This document shows positions 7,900-18,189 of a stretch of 32,363 nt of DNA, in pieces. Location of the stretch: the NCBI GenBank assembly GCA_003427395.1, contig BFEA01000228.1, forward strand, positions 1,415,507 through 1,447,869, given 5' to 3'. Under the pieces are notes generated by a model, which saw only the letters and a program-made list of their open reading frames with translations, had not been told where the DNA came from and ran no database searches. Positions within the stretch are counted from its first letter, which is position 1; each line of letters begins with the position of its first letter. Position numbers and translations under genes: made by a program. Origin of the DNA: Chara braunii (taxonomy: Eukaryota; Streptophyta; Charophyceae; Charales; Characeae).

Positions 7900-8491
7900 A
7901 GCCGCGTCTTGGACACGGACCCGTCGCTCCGCTGCCGTATGTGTCGTCCTTTCGCACCCGACGAAGAAGCCGAAGACGTTCGTCGAAAGGTGGCCCCTTT
8001 TCTCTGCTCACAGTCCCGCACATGGAAACGAGGAGCAAGGCGCAGTCGGTGTGTGCTAAGGTCCACGGCGATGGACGCACCACACACTGCCTGCGCAGTT
8101 GCAACGGCCTCGAGACGGAACCTCCGCCGCGCTGAGCCCCTTTCCGCACCACGCCGTCCTCGCACCGCCAGCCACACGTCGTCGTCGTCGCAGTAGTCAT
8201 TCGAATTTTGAATGTCAAATGCTGACGCCCTTGGGGTTAAATTTCTTTTCACGTTGCCCGCCGAATGTCGTTTCCCGCCTCGTGTCGCTGGACCACGCCA
8301 CCTCCACACGAACAAAAGACGTTGGACCAAGGATGACCGACCCCGCGGCCGTTAATTTGCGTATGAAAACGGTTGCGGGTAGCCACAAGGAAACATCCTC
8401 GAGGGAGGTCCCCAAGGATGAGTGCAACGACGCCGCAAATTCCCCTAAAAAAACACAAGGACATTTCCTTGTGGCTAAAGGAACTCGCCAA
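7900..8491 (-). other. Harbinger leader and subterminal region
   Basis: This lies upstream of the transposase start and ahead of the terminal repeat. The outer part (8200-8509) aligns in inverse orientation with 9102-9430 of the neighbouring element: shared GTTGCACTCATCC / GTTCCACTCATCC, CTTTTGTYCGTGTGGA and an AAATTCRAATTT palindrome. Open frames here are shadows of GC-rich composition. Confidence 0.6.
8380..8477. repeat. 14-bp subterminal inverted repeat
   Basis: TAGCCACAAGGAAA (8380-8393) is perfectly complementary to 8464-8477, only 15 bases inside the terminal repeat. It is a candidate transposase-binding or end-synapsis structure. Confidence 0.8.
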
Positions 8492-8509
8492 GAGTGTCTA
8501 ACGAGGCCC
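8492..8509 (-). repeat. Right terminal inverted repeat of the Harbinger
   Basis: Read inward it is GGGCCTCGTTAGACACTC, identical over all 18 bases to the left end of the next element (9102-9119). TAT at 8510-8512 may be the 3-bp target duplication. Confidence 0.8.
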
Positions 8510-8939
8510 TATGTCCTGTAACGCGACAAAGTGTGTGCTTCAAATTGAGAGCTATGTTTTCTGCTTATAATGCGGTAAATCAAAGATATTGGGTTGTGTG
8601 ATAAAGATCCTGCTTCCTGTGCTTTGCTTTCTTTTCAAAGTTGTCTTCTACTCACCGGGCGACAATTCTATATATATATTTTTCTCTCAATTTTAACTCG
8701 CTTCTGCCATGTCATGGAACGTATCTTTTTCGTCTTTCACTACCTAGCTACCACTACTCCTAAGGCTATTAAGAGGACTCCTGCAAGCATAGCTATCTAC
8801 CTCTCTTTGGTGAAGGTAGGTTACCTCTCTTGGTGGAGGGAGTTACTTGCATGTTTGCCCTTTGCCCTAGTCATTCAGGGTGCAGGGCTGGGGCTGCCAG
8901 TGGGGGCCCGGCTAACACAAGGACCACGCATTTGCCAGT
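8510..8939. other. Spacer between two Harbinger-type elements
   Basis: AT-rich DNA with a short TATATATATATTT run near 8670. There is a duplicated ACCTCTCTTTGGTG / ACCTCTCTTGGTG stretch (about 8798-8840). No gene is recognised. Confidence 0.4.
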
Positions 8940-9101
8940 AAGTGCATCTCCCTTTTCATTTCCCCCCACCCCCATCGAGCAACGGTAGTGTCTAAAGCCA
9001 ACATTCTCCCACACATTACAAGCAACCCACCCACACTTGCACTCACACCCGTGTTGACTAAAGACCCTACTAATACCGACTGGGAGGATCCAGCTGACTA
9101 T
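8940..9101 (+). repeat. ~160-bp dispersed repeat, left copy
   Basis: It shares CTTTTCATYTTCCCCC, CCCCCATCGAGYAAC, TAGTG..CTAAA and ACTAATACCGACTGGGAGG with 10525-10695, in the same order and orientation. A CA-rich middle (CCCACACTTGCACTCACACC) is also shared. It stops exactly where the next Harbinger end begins. Confidence 0.8.
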
Positions 9102-10504
9102 GGGCCTCGTTAGACACTCCTCAGGTCGTCCTCGGGGCCGAGGAGTTTTCCTTTGGGTCGTCCGAGGAATTTCCTGTCGTCGTTCCACTCATCCTCGGAA
9201 TGGTCGCCCGAGGACGTTTCCTCCAGCCCGTCCGGGGCCAGTTTAGTAATGTGATAGGTGGAGGCGGGGGGGCGGGGGGCGGTGGTCCATTGCCTTTTGT
9301 CCGTGTGGACGCCGTTGGGCCAGCTGCGGTCTGCGGCAAAAGTTGAATGTCCGCGGCGGGCCTCCAAAAATGAAAAAAAAAAAGGCGCGGATCACTCGTT
9401 TCAAAATTCAAATTTTGAATGCCGCCGTGGGCGTGGCGTTCACGACTACACGTGTGGCTGCGCCAGACGGTGGGCAACGTCCGAAAAGACAGAGTCTTCC
9501 ACTGTGGGGCGGCAGATCGGCGTCAATTCTTCCGGCGACGGTGCCGGAAGACGTCCCCCGTGAAGGCGCTACCACGGTCGTTCTGGGTGGCCACCTACGT
9601 AGGCAAACCTTGGTCGTCGTCATGTACGTGCTCAGAAGACAGCGTCAGTCTGTCGTCGCCAATTGCTGGTTCTTCGTCGTGTCACGCAGGGTGGGTGGAG
9701 TCTTCTGTCGTCAACGAAGCATCCCTCTTGTTGTTCACCCATTTTGGCGATGGATACCTCCGACATCGGAAGTTGAGCACAACGGAGAGGACGGTAGTGG
9801 CAGTGGCAGCGGCCGTGAACGTTGTGTTTTTCCGTTGTCGGAAGGAGAGGATCAGGGGGAGGATGGAAGTGCAGATCCGCACACGGAGGAAGAAGACGTC
9901 CTCCATGAACGACACGTGGACGACAACATCAGCTCAACGACGACAGTACACCTTCACCAAACCGTGGCGAAGAGGGATGCAAATGGTCGGCCGTAGCAAG
10001 GGACAGACAACTTCTAACTTTCTCCGTCACGGAAGACACTGGCCAGTGGGCCAGCACAGGCCAGCTGAAGCATTTGAATTTGCAGACTGTTGGACCTCTT
10101 CCCACCTGCGGGAACACGAGACGAGGGAGAACACCCCTTTCTCCACCTTGCGGAGGCTGGTAGGCCGCCAACGGTTACCGTTGGTGGACACATCCATGAT
10201 GTCAAATGTTGGCGACACAAAATGTCTGTCAAGTGGCCGGAGGGAACATTAATGGACCAGCCGCCAAAAAATTTGTTGCCGATGAGGTTTGTCGTTGCCG
10301 CTCCAATAATCACGGATCCTTGACTACCGAGTGACCTCGGGAGGTCCCTTGGGGAACGCCACAAAATGGTTGTAGCTCAAGGACGCCCCCAGGATTCCCC
10401 GAGGAATTGTTTTCATTTTCTTTTTTCGTTTTCTTCCCCGAGGATAGGTGGAACGATGATTTCCTCGGGGGATTTATGCGTCCGAGGAGTGTCTAATGAG
10501 CCCC
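9102..10504. mobile_element. Non-autonomous Harbinger-type element, 1403 bp
   Basis: Terminal repeats are GGGCCTCGTTAGACACTC at 9102-9119 and its inverse at 10487-10504, with 16 of 18 positions matching. Flanking triplets are TAT and TCT, at best a degenerate 3-bp target duplication. The end regions carry many CCTCGG/CCGAGG motifs, including CCCCGAGGA/TCCTCGGGG (10437-10470). No DDE transposase motif is present. The GC-rich interior (9430-10360) has open frames on both strands, one with an acidic stretch (EEEDVLHERHVDD) like that near 1060-1110. It may keep part of the second Harbinger ORF, but I cannot support a gene. Confidence 0.75.
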
Positions 10505-10524
10505 TCTCTCAATTGGATGGCACC

Positions 10525-10695
10525 AAGCGTACCCCTTTTCATCTTCCCCCAACCCCCATCGAGTAACAATAGTGACTAAATCCAACACTCTCGCACACAC
10601 CACACACAACCCACTCACAACCCACTCACACTCGCACTCACACCTGTCTAGGTTGACGACTGTACTAATACCGACTGGGAGGATCCAACTAACTT
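10525..10695 (+). repeat. ~160-bp dispersed repeat, right copy
   Basis: Direct copy of 8940-9101 with a slightly longer CA-rich middle (a duplicated AACCCACTCAC unit). It continues past the point where the left copy is cut. Confidence 0.8.
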
Positions 10696-10799
10696 TACTG
10701 GTTAGTTGACACCAAGTGTTCCATAGGCGGCCGTGGGGATTGAACCTTTTTTTTTTAACTCAGAAAGCACAACTAAGGGTAATAGTGAAAGCATATACC

Positions 10800-10870
10800 C
10801 CTAGCTATCCTTGGATGTGACTCCATTCTATTGGTGGGGAGCATCATCTGTTGGAAACCGGGTTTAGCGT
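10800..10870 (+). repeat. Dispersed repeat fragment shared with 24720-24785
   Basis: The pattern ACTCCATYCTATT-GTGGGG...CTGYTGGAAAC is shared in the same orientation with 24735-24785. This suggests a common repeat family. Function is not recognised. Confidence 0.45.
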
Positions 10871-11199
10871 CCCATGATAACATTCAATATTGAAAGCAGA
10901 GAAAGAGTTAGAGTTGCCTCTTCAATCCCCTGAGAACCGCCAAATATGTCTCAACACTAGCTACCTTTGCCTTTCATTAAGATTTCTTGAACATGTCAGT
11001 TCTCTCTCAAACCAAACCATTGCATCTCTACAAGATCAAGTTAAAAAAGAGGATTTATAAAGAACATTGGGTCCCTCAGGGTATTTCCTGGGTGGATTAT
11101 GAACAAGTCCTTGAAGTTGAGCTGAAAGTACTTTTTGAGGGGTTCCTTCGTCCCTTCCTCTCCAGGCCATGACACCTGCCGCAGACTGCTCTCCCCAGC

Positions 11200-14130
11200 A
11201 CCCCCTAGCCAGTCCAAGATAAATTTTCAAATTGTCTGTTGAATGTCTTTTTTGTTGAAAATTGCAGAATTTGGTTCTTACAACCGACCATTTAACTCTA
11301 GTTTCAGTTTGCACAAACTGGACAATATATTCCACCATTTCTGACCCTTCCAGTTTTATATCCTCTCTTTCAAAAACACATTTTTTATACCATAATGTCC
11401 ATAAAACCTCTTTCCTACTAATTTCAAATAAATTGAGCTGGAAATTTGATAGTTATAGGTCTCTCAGGCTCCAATGTGTTTAGAAGATAGCCCTCGAGTC
11501 CCAAGGTCAGTCTAAACTTGTTTATTCTCGCCATATGCACTTTCATCTACGGAATAGGAACACCGAGCATGGATATTGCATAAAAATGTGCTCAATGGTT
11601 TCTTTAATTTTCAATATAGAGAAAGTAGACATGATTTACACCACGGGGATGCTAAATTGTTAATCCTTTCTGTTCAAGTGAAGAATGATCAATAAAGCCA
11701 ATCATTTATAGACAAACAACGATGTGAAATTTGTCATTGTAATGAAGAAAATATAGTTTCATGTTGCCTTATATTTTTGAAAAACTTTATGTTGTTGAGG
11801 ATCTTCATGTTTATATTCAAATGCTTGGTCCATCTCTCCTAGAGAATAGCTGAAATATCCATTTTCGGTCGGAGCATCCGATACTTCGTTTTTACTGTAA
11901 GAGATTGTTGGATCCTTGATCTACCTTTTTGCTAATTTGACACACTCATTCTACCCGATCTATTGGGAACTATGAGATGAACAGCTCTGGATGAAAAAAA
12001 AATTATCTTTTGACTAAGGAGATGAAAAAGTCTTTAATTCAATAGAGGTTTGTCGAGGGGAAAAAACATACTAAGTCTAAAGATGACTGAACCGATAATT
12101 AATTTTTGTTCATCTTAAAGATACTTATTAGAGTGTCATGTGCAAAAATCTGTATAATTCAATGTACCACCTTTGAGCTATCTGGCCGGAATCCAACCAC
12201 CCAATATGCTTCCTCAAACTTAACTTTTTTTCTTAGGGTTCTTATCCAGGTCAAGGGTATTAGAAAAAATGATTTGGTCTAGGTTTTGGTTTAGATGGTG
12301 AACATACCGAAGTGTATATCTCAGTTGCTCCGTCTTCGAGTAATTTTTACTTGTATCTCATAGGTCTTTAATTATAATGACTCCTCTTTTGACCTAATGA
12401 GACCAAGACGGGGATGAGTTATTGTAGATACAACCATTTGTGTTTGTAATCCATCGATTGTCAAAAAGTGGTTGACGAAGTACATCGTCATAACGGGTTG
12501 GAAAAAACCTATTCGGCAATGGTAAATGACGCCATATTTTGATAAACTTCACTCATAGATTATCCATATTTATATCGCTTTTTATGTTTCTCCGCTCCCC
12601 TTCCTCTCTAGATCGAGCCCGTGCTTTGCGTATCGTCCAACACTAGCTTTCTATCTATGCGAGGGGATGTATATACTCATTTAATAAAAGGGTTACCCTA
12701 CGAATATGCTTTATCAGAATCGCTTGTCATGGCTTGTCCGTTGATAGGATTATTTTTTTTAACCATTGTAATGATTGGGCTTGATATTGAAACGTGAGAT
12801 AAAAAATCCTCAGGCCCCCTCTTGTTTTTTGTTTGACTATGGAAAGTCAGACCACTATAGGAATTACCCTACCCTGTTCATGATTCTCTCTCTCTATGCG
12901 AAAGTTGCTACTTGTCGCTGAAGGGTTTTCGTTCTCCCTTTGCTCATGACCCAAAGTGTCGACTTGTATCAAATGTACATGAATATCATGTTGTTGATAA
13001 TGAGTGTCCTCCCGAAAATCGAGGTGTCCTAGTTTTTTAGTTGATTCATTTTTTCTCGTGCTGGTTTGAAATTTCATTAATCATGGATAATAGTTTTGCC
13101 TATTGTTATGAGTGATACTCCTTGAACGCAAACCGAAGGTTTTAGGGGTAACCAACTTATTATGGGTTGTTCTATAGGGTGGTTCTCATTGAAATGAATC
13201 CACCACCCTTAAGTCTTGTTACTCTAATTAACCACCGTATCAGAGCTCTGGGTGAGTTTGTTTATTAGAGCCTGGATTTCCTCTGTGTTCGTCACTGATG
13301 CTTCCAGCATGATTGTGAGAACATAAGCAATTATTAAGCAGTCCGGAATAACTTTTTCTGGAATGTCTGAAATCCGCAAACGTTGCAGATTATGGTTAAA
13401 TCTGATATGAGCCCCTACGACTTCCATTATGGTCAGAAACAAGATGGGGTTCAAAGGATCTTCATGCCTCACCAATCTCTGCAATCTAATTTTTGGAGAG
13501 AAAAACCCATTAAACTAAACCCTTGTTGTAGCAGGGGTATGAAGGATTTCAACCCACTTTGGCAATTTAGGTTCAAACTTCATCTTATTCAAACAAACAA
13601 TCAACAAACGTCAATCCACAAGCTTATGAGTATTTTCAAAATCAATGAAAATGAAGGCACTATTCTGTTTAGATTGACGAGAGAGTTCAATAATCTCATA
13701 GATTAAAATAATATTATCTTGGATGTGCTTATCCTTAATAAATTCGATGGGTGAAGGGTGGATATTATTCGTCATCACTGAAATCATGTTGTTAGTCAGA
13801 ATCTTGGCCAATAAGTTGTAAGCAATTGTAAGTAGGGTTATAAGTTTGTAGTTCTTTATATTGGTTTTATCTCCCTTGTTGTATAAGAGGGTGAGAATCC
13901 CTGCCGAACTAATTCTCTCATTTGCTCTGACTTATGAATTAATTATCAAAAAATCATTAAATTTGATAAGAAGGTTTACCCAAACTTCTTTGGGAAGTCT
14001 ATCAATGTCAACTGTTTTATTCTCCCCAATCAGTAATAAGGTTGTACATAGTTCCTCCAAGGATGAGGGTCTATGCAACTGTTCTATTTGTTTTTGAGTA
14101 AGTGTCTGAGTTAATGGTGTAAGAAACATT
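11200..14130 (-). pseudogene. LINE copy A: decayed reverse transcriptase
   Basis: The minus-strand order is that of a LINE ORF2. At 14129-13932, LTQKQIEQLHRPSSLEEL and a PKEVW block correspond to the start of the reverse transcriptase. At 13811-13611, IHPSPIEFIKDKHIQDNI and FIFIDFEN are the GFI.GR.I.DN and DFEKAYD blocks. At 13484-13224, RHEDPLNPILF is the RQGDPLSP block. The region expected to hold the FADD catalytic box reads AYVLTIML, so the catalytic aspartates are lost. Near 11560-11610, ETIEHIFMQYP is the C-terminal zinc-finger region. Pieces lie in different frames with stops. The DNA between (11700-13200) is AT-rich, poorly conserved LINE sequence. Same family as copy C; no endonuclease was seen. 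Confidence 0.8.
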
Positions 14131-14220
14131 TACATGGCTACCTCATCTTCCTGTATATGTTTCATATTTTTTGCTTATATGAATTTTTTTTTGTAAAAAT
14201 CCTAGATCATTTTAAAGTTT

Positions 14221-14305
14221 CCTGCTGAGGATAATGAGATGGAAGGTTCCAACCTATTACCCTCTTAATGTCACTTGCCTGTTTAACCAACTGAGCTAGG
14301 TAGTT
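14221..14305 (-). other. tRNA-like sequence (SINE head or tRNA remnant)
   Basis: On the minus strand TAGCTCAGTTGGTTAAAC is a near-perfect tRNA D-arm/A-box, followed about 40 bases later by GGTTGGAACC in the B-box place. The anticodon stem does not fold well, so this is more likely a SINE head or tRNA pseudogene than a working tRNA. Confidence 0.5.
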
Positions 14306-14426
14306 GATATTTTATTTTATCTTTTTAAAAAATGAGCAACCTTTATAAAATTGTGTCATGAACCGCAACCAACATTCCTCACGAAGTTTGCGGCAATTCT
14401 TAAGGTTGAGCAAGACTCTCTGACCA

Positions 14427-14600
14427 ATCAAAGCCAAGACCACGACTGTTGAACTCGATACTCCCAATCTGCCCAGATCGCTTATTTGATGAAATATTTG
14501 ATTTCGGCTCGAACCATTGGTGGTGTCAACCTTTCCCCTCTTTTAGTTGTTGAATTCCTCATGTTCCAAAGAGGTCACAATATGTTTTTTCTTAAAGTCT
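14427..14600 (+). repeat. ~170-bp dispersed repeat, copy 1
   Basis: It shares TGTTGAACTCGATACTC, TTGGTGGTGTCAACCTTTC, TTAGTTGT and CCTCATRTTCCAAAGAG with 22975-23140 in the same order and orientation. A short duplicate (TTGAGYAAGACTCTC) flanks it at about 14407 and 14612. Confidence 0.8.
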
Positions 14601-14801
14601 CTTCTAAGATTGAGTAAGACTCTCCGGTGTCGAGCGCATTGATCCGGTACTACTCAAGGGCAGAGCGGGACCCTCCCGGTCGCGTCACGCAGGAGTTGGA
14701 TCTTAATCCTCGTCGCGATGCATACATAGAGTCTCCGCAACCCGCTCCGGCCGAGTGCGCCAGCCATACCTCTCGCGAGCCCCTACGACAGGATAGGGCC
14801 T

Positions 14802-15506
14802 NNNNNNNNNNNNNNNNNNNNNNNNNNNNNNNNNNNNNNNNNNNNNNNNNNNNNNNNNNNNNNNNNNNNNNNNNNNNNNNNNNNNNNNNNNNNNNNNNNN
14901 NNNNNNNNNNNNNNNNNNNNNNNNNNNNNNNNNNNNNNNNNNNNNNNNNNNNNNNNNNNNNNNNNNNNNNNNNNNNNNNNNNNNNNNNNNNNNNNNNNNN
15001 NNNNNNNNNNNNNNNNNNNNNNNNNNNNNNNNNNNNNNNNNNNNNNNNNNNNNNNNNNNNNNNNNNNNNNNNNNNNNNNNNNNNNNNNNNNNNNNNNNNN
15101 NNNNNNNNNNNNNNNNNNNNNNNNNNNNNNNNNNNNNNNNNNNNNNNNNNNNNNNNNNNNNNNNNNNNNNNNNNNNNNNNNNNNNNNNNNNNNNNNNNNN
15201 NNNNNNNNNNNNNNNNNNNNNNNNNNNNNNNNNNNNNNNNNNNNNNNNNNNNNNNNNNNNNNNNNNNNNNNNNNNNNNNNNNNNNNNNNNNNNNNNNNNN
15301 NNNNNNNNNNNNNNNNNNNNNNNNNNNNNNNNNNNNNNNNNNNNNNNNNNNNNNNNNNNNNNNNNNNNNNNNNNNNNNNNNNNNNNNNNNNNNNNNNNNN
15401 NNNNNNNNNNNNNNNNNNNNNNNNNNNNNNNNNNNNNNNNNNNNNNNNNNNNNNNNNNNNNNNNNNNNNNNNNNNNNNNNNNNNNNNNNNNNNNNNNNNN
15501 NNNNNN
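14802..15506. other. Assembly gap of 705 n
   Basis: There is no sequence here. Apparent open frames across it are artefacts. Confidence 1.
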
Positions 15507-15720
15507 AGCGTCGCGCGCGAGACTTAGTATAAAACCGCGCGGACGCAGGGCTAACTCATATCGACTCGCAATGCAAGCGTACGCAAACGATCGCAATGAT
15601 GGCGTACTACGTAGTACCCATACTCATGCGGTCCTCATTGATCTCGAGGGTCGCATTCGACTCTCAAGGGTCGGTTGACACTTGCCTTGAGGGATTGATC
15701 TCTCGACGCTGGACAACCGT
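15507..15720 (+). promoter_or_regulatory. GC-rich edge of the gap with a TATA-like box
   Basis: TATAAAA at 15528-15534 sits in GC-rich, CpG-rich DNA, a promoter-like arrangement that could be an LTR or element promoter. No downstream gene supports it. CTCAAGG/CCTTGAG makes a small hairpin near 15662-15693. Confidence 0.25.
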
Positions 15721-16329
15721 CAAGTGCGGTTGAAAACCACACCTTCTTCTGCACCCTGTGGAGAGTGGGTGGTACATAGGTTCATACCTGTGGTGGCAAT
15801 CGTCTCTTATGGTCATGGAAACCAGCTCCATCATCTACGACCCGAAAATAAATCAAGGGGTTTGACTTTGATGGCTGTCACGGACTACAACGTTCAACTA
15901 TCAAAATTAATAAGCAAAATCAATAATAAAAAAAATGAACATCTCAACCCTCATATATCAAATCAGGACTCGAGATAGACAACAAAAGAAGGGGAAAACA
16001 TAAACCCATCAGGTGTGCAGATCGTGCGACACATGGTTGTCATTCTCACTGCTTCCAAGGTATGACCCATATACCAAGCTTCAAAATACTGACCTGCATA
16101 AAATATCGGCACACACAATAGCCACCTTGCCACACACCAATGTGGTCAACTTTACCATTCCCTGTAACTCACACCACAGTGCCCCAGTCATAATTCAACT
16201 TTCCATAAATCTCATAAGTTCTTTATAATGGTCATTTAAAAGAAGTTTGGTTAAAACCCTCAAAGAAACATATCAAATCACCGGGTTAAGGCAATCAAGT
16301 TGAGGTACAGGTGTAAGCAAAGTTGTGTC

Positions 16330-16405
16330 GTGAGCCGACAAGTCGGCGATCAACCAACCGACCTGTTATCAATGATAACAGACGATGATCCTTGTAGGAT
16401 CAAGC
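16330..16405. repeat. Three consecutive short hairpins
   Basis: GCCGAC/GTCGGC (16334-16347), CTGTTATC/GATAACAG (16363-16381) and TGATCCT/AGGATCA (16386-16402) follow one another with little spacer, as in the insertion at 1965-7116. DNA before (15724-16320) and after (16405-16660) has no recognisable gene. Confidence 0.75.
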
Positions 16406-16659
16406 TTAAACTAGTTCAAATCCTGAATCGAACGTCCAAAGAAGACCTATATCATACGACAGGTCAAAGTCCAAGCTAAATCGTCAACGTATGGAGGTCA
16501 GATCCCCATGACACGTTCTGACTCAAGACTCCCCTAATAGCCAAGCCTAGGTCTACCTTTAATCCAGTGCCCAAGGAAAGGTGAACCTATGGCAGAATCT
16601 CCCCCATACAGAGTGGATCGCCAGAGTCACCACCTGTCAAAATATAATCTAAGTCCTTT

Positions 16660-17235
16660 AAATTAAGAAAATTTCGGCAGCGCTTCCCGTAGGAAAAGTG
16701 CATTTTCAGAATTTATAATAAGTCACATATGAAAACAACAACCAAACCTTAATTCTGGAAAGTTTACTTTTGTCTAACTCCCTGAATTAGTAAAAATTTG
16801 GGCAGCACTTTCTTTAGAAAGTTAGACTTTCCAGATTTTTACTTTAGAAAGGTAGACTTTCCAGATTTTTACTAAGTCGGATATAAACTCAAACATAAAA
16901 TCTGGGTTCAACAAAGACAAAATTTAACTAACTCCTTAGATTTGTAGAAATTTCGGCAGCGCTTCCCGTAGAGAAAGTGTTATTCCAAGATTTATACAAA
17001 GTTAAGCTCAGAATATAAAGTGACTTTGACTTTTCAAGGTTTAATTTTGAACTAGCAAAAATTTGGGCAGCACTCCCTTTAAAAAATGAGGTGTTTCAAA
17101 TTTGCACTAAGCCAAAAGGTAAAAAAAATTGGACCTTGAAAAAGACAAAATCTGACTAACTCCTTGGTTTTGTAGAAATTTCGGCAGCGCTTCCCGTAGA
17201 GAAAGTAGCTAACCAAGATTTATACAAGACCAAGT
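16660..17235. repeat. Five hairpin units with a conserved GGCAGCRC loop
   Basis: GGCAG core positions are 16676, 16801, 16955, 17066 and 17183. Two loop types occur: TTTCGGCAGCGCTTCCCGTA (units 1, 3, 5) and TTTGGGCAGCACTYYCTTTA (units 2, 4). The flanks pair: 16787-16797 with 16865-16875 (11 bp perfect), 16935-16951 with 16990-17006 (14 of 17), and 17163-17179 with 17218-17234 (15 of 17). Units 1 and 4 pair only partly. Unit 2 has an internal 30-bp tandem duplication (16813-16872). No protein is encoded. Confidence 0.8.
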
Positions 17236-17519
17236 AGAATAAAAGATCCCAGAAAATGCAGAAATTGATCAAAGTAAAATAAACTTCACTCAAAAAATGC
17301 AGGAATTGAAACTAACTTCTATGGCTCTAGCACGTGGCGAGCAACTAAAGCAACTACCTATCAAACTGAAACTCAAACTAAGTAGTAGCGTCACTCAGTC
17401 ACATGCAGGTCAAACCACAAAGGCAAGTACTCTCACCATCCCCAAAGTCAACTTAGCAAACAATAGTTCATAGTCCCTCAATGATTTATCATTTTATACC
17501 CCGCTTACATAGGGCATAA

Positions 17520-18075
17520 AGCTAGACCACCCAAACTTATGGAACATGTCTAGCTCAGCCATGGAGTATACACAAACACAGGGCATAACAATTTTTCTCT
17601 TCTTTGGGCATGTGACTAGGCCACCCTAGTCGCCCTGAACTGTTTAAGTATCCAAGATTTATATAATTGTCTTCACTTAGTCTTTTGAGGTAGCATATAA
17701 CTGAGCCGATCATCTTCGGCTCAAGACTCAGTCTGCCCCTTCGTACCACAAGTTTATTCTTAATTAATACTCTCTTCAGTTGGTGATAAACTATAGTCAG
17801 ACCACCCAAACTTATGGAACCCTGTCTGACTAGCTTGTTCATAGATAGAATGATAGTAGAGTATAACCAAGTTATAACCTTCTGGTTCCAGCATGTACGA
17901 GACGTTGGACCAAGACCACCCAAACTTATGGAACTTGTCTGGTCCAACCACATGCAACCCTCACAAGTCAGAGCAACCAGACTATCCAAACTTATGGATT
18001 TGACTGACTCTCCACGCAATCCAAAAATAAACACAGCACTAGGCCTTCCCAAACTTATGAAACTGACCCAGCCTT
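17520..18075. repeat. Hairpins with a constant ~20-nt loop and different stems
   Basis: The loop CACCCAAACTTATGGAAC, closed by AGAC/GTCT, occurs at 17520-17555, 17794-17832 and 17904-17948. The outer stem differs each time yet stays paired: AGCT/AGCT, TAGTC/GACTA, and GTTGGACC/GGTCCAAC with one bulged A. Two weaker copies (near 17985 and 18048) keep CCAAACTTATG with poorer stems. Spacing is irregular. Frames open here on the minus strand merely repeat the motif in translation. Confidence 0.85.
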
Positions 18076-18189
18076 TGGTTGACCCAGTCAAACGCATGCA
18101 GTTTGCCTTCCTTTCATCCTTCCCCCAGATGCAATCCCACAATCTGCTTTCAGTCAAACAACAAAAGTGAAACCGACATTGCACATACG

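Larger units (their letters stand above)
1..8509 (-). mobile_element. PIF/Harbinger DNA transposon, interrupted, left end not seen
   Basis: The element consists of the flank 1-1331, the two transposase halves (1332-1964 and 7117-7899), the leader 7900-8491 and the right terminal repeat 8492-8509. The segment 1965-7116 is a later insertion. The end sequence, read inward from the right, starts GGGCCTCGTTAGACACTC, which fits the GGGCC-type termini of Harbinger/Tourist elements. It is shared with the element at 9102-10504. A 3-bp TAT follows at 8510-8512, but no matching left end is in view, so the target-site duplication cannot be checked. The copy is dead: its gene is split and has three in-frame stops. 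Confidence 0.75.

Noticed and set aside
14221-14305. Working tRNA gene
   Set aside because: The D-arm is good, but the anticodon stem and acceptor stem do not pair convincingly.
14627-15596. Two ~300-codon open frames spanning the gap
   Set aside because: They are made of n translated as X. Only short flanking pieces are real, and they show no domain.
17520-18075. CRISPR-like array
   Set aside because: Spacing is irregular (roughly 55-280 bases), copies are degenerate, the context is eukaryotic repeats and no cas gene is present.
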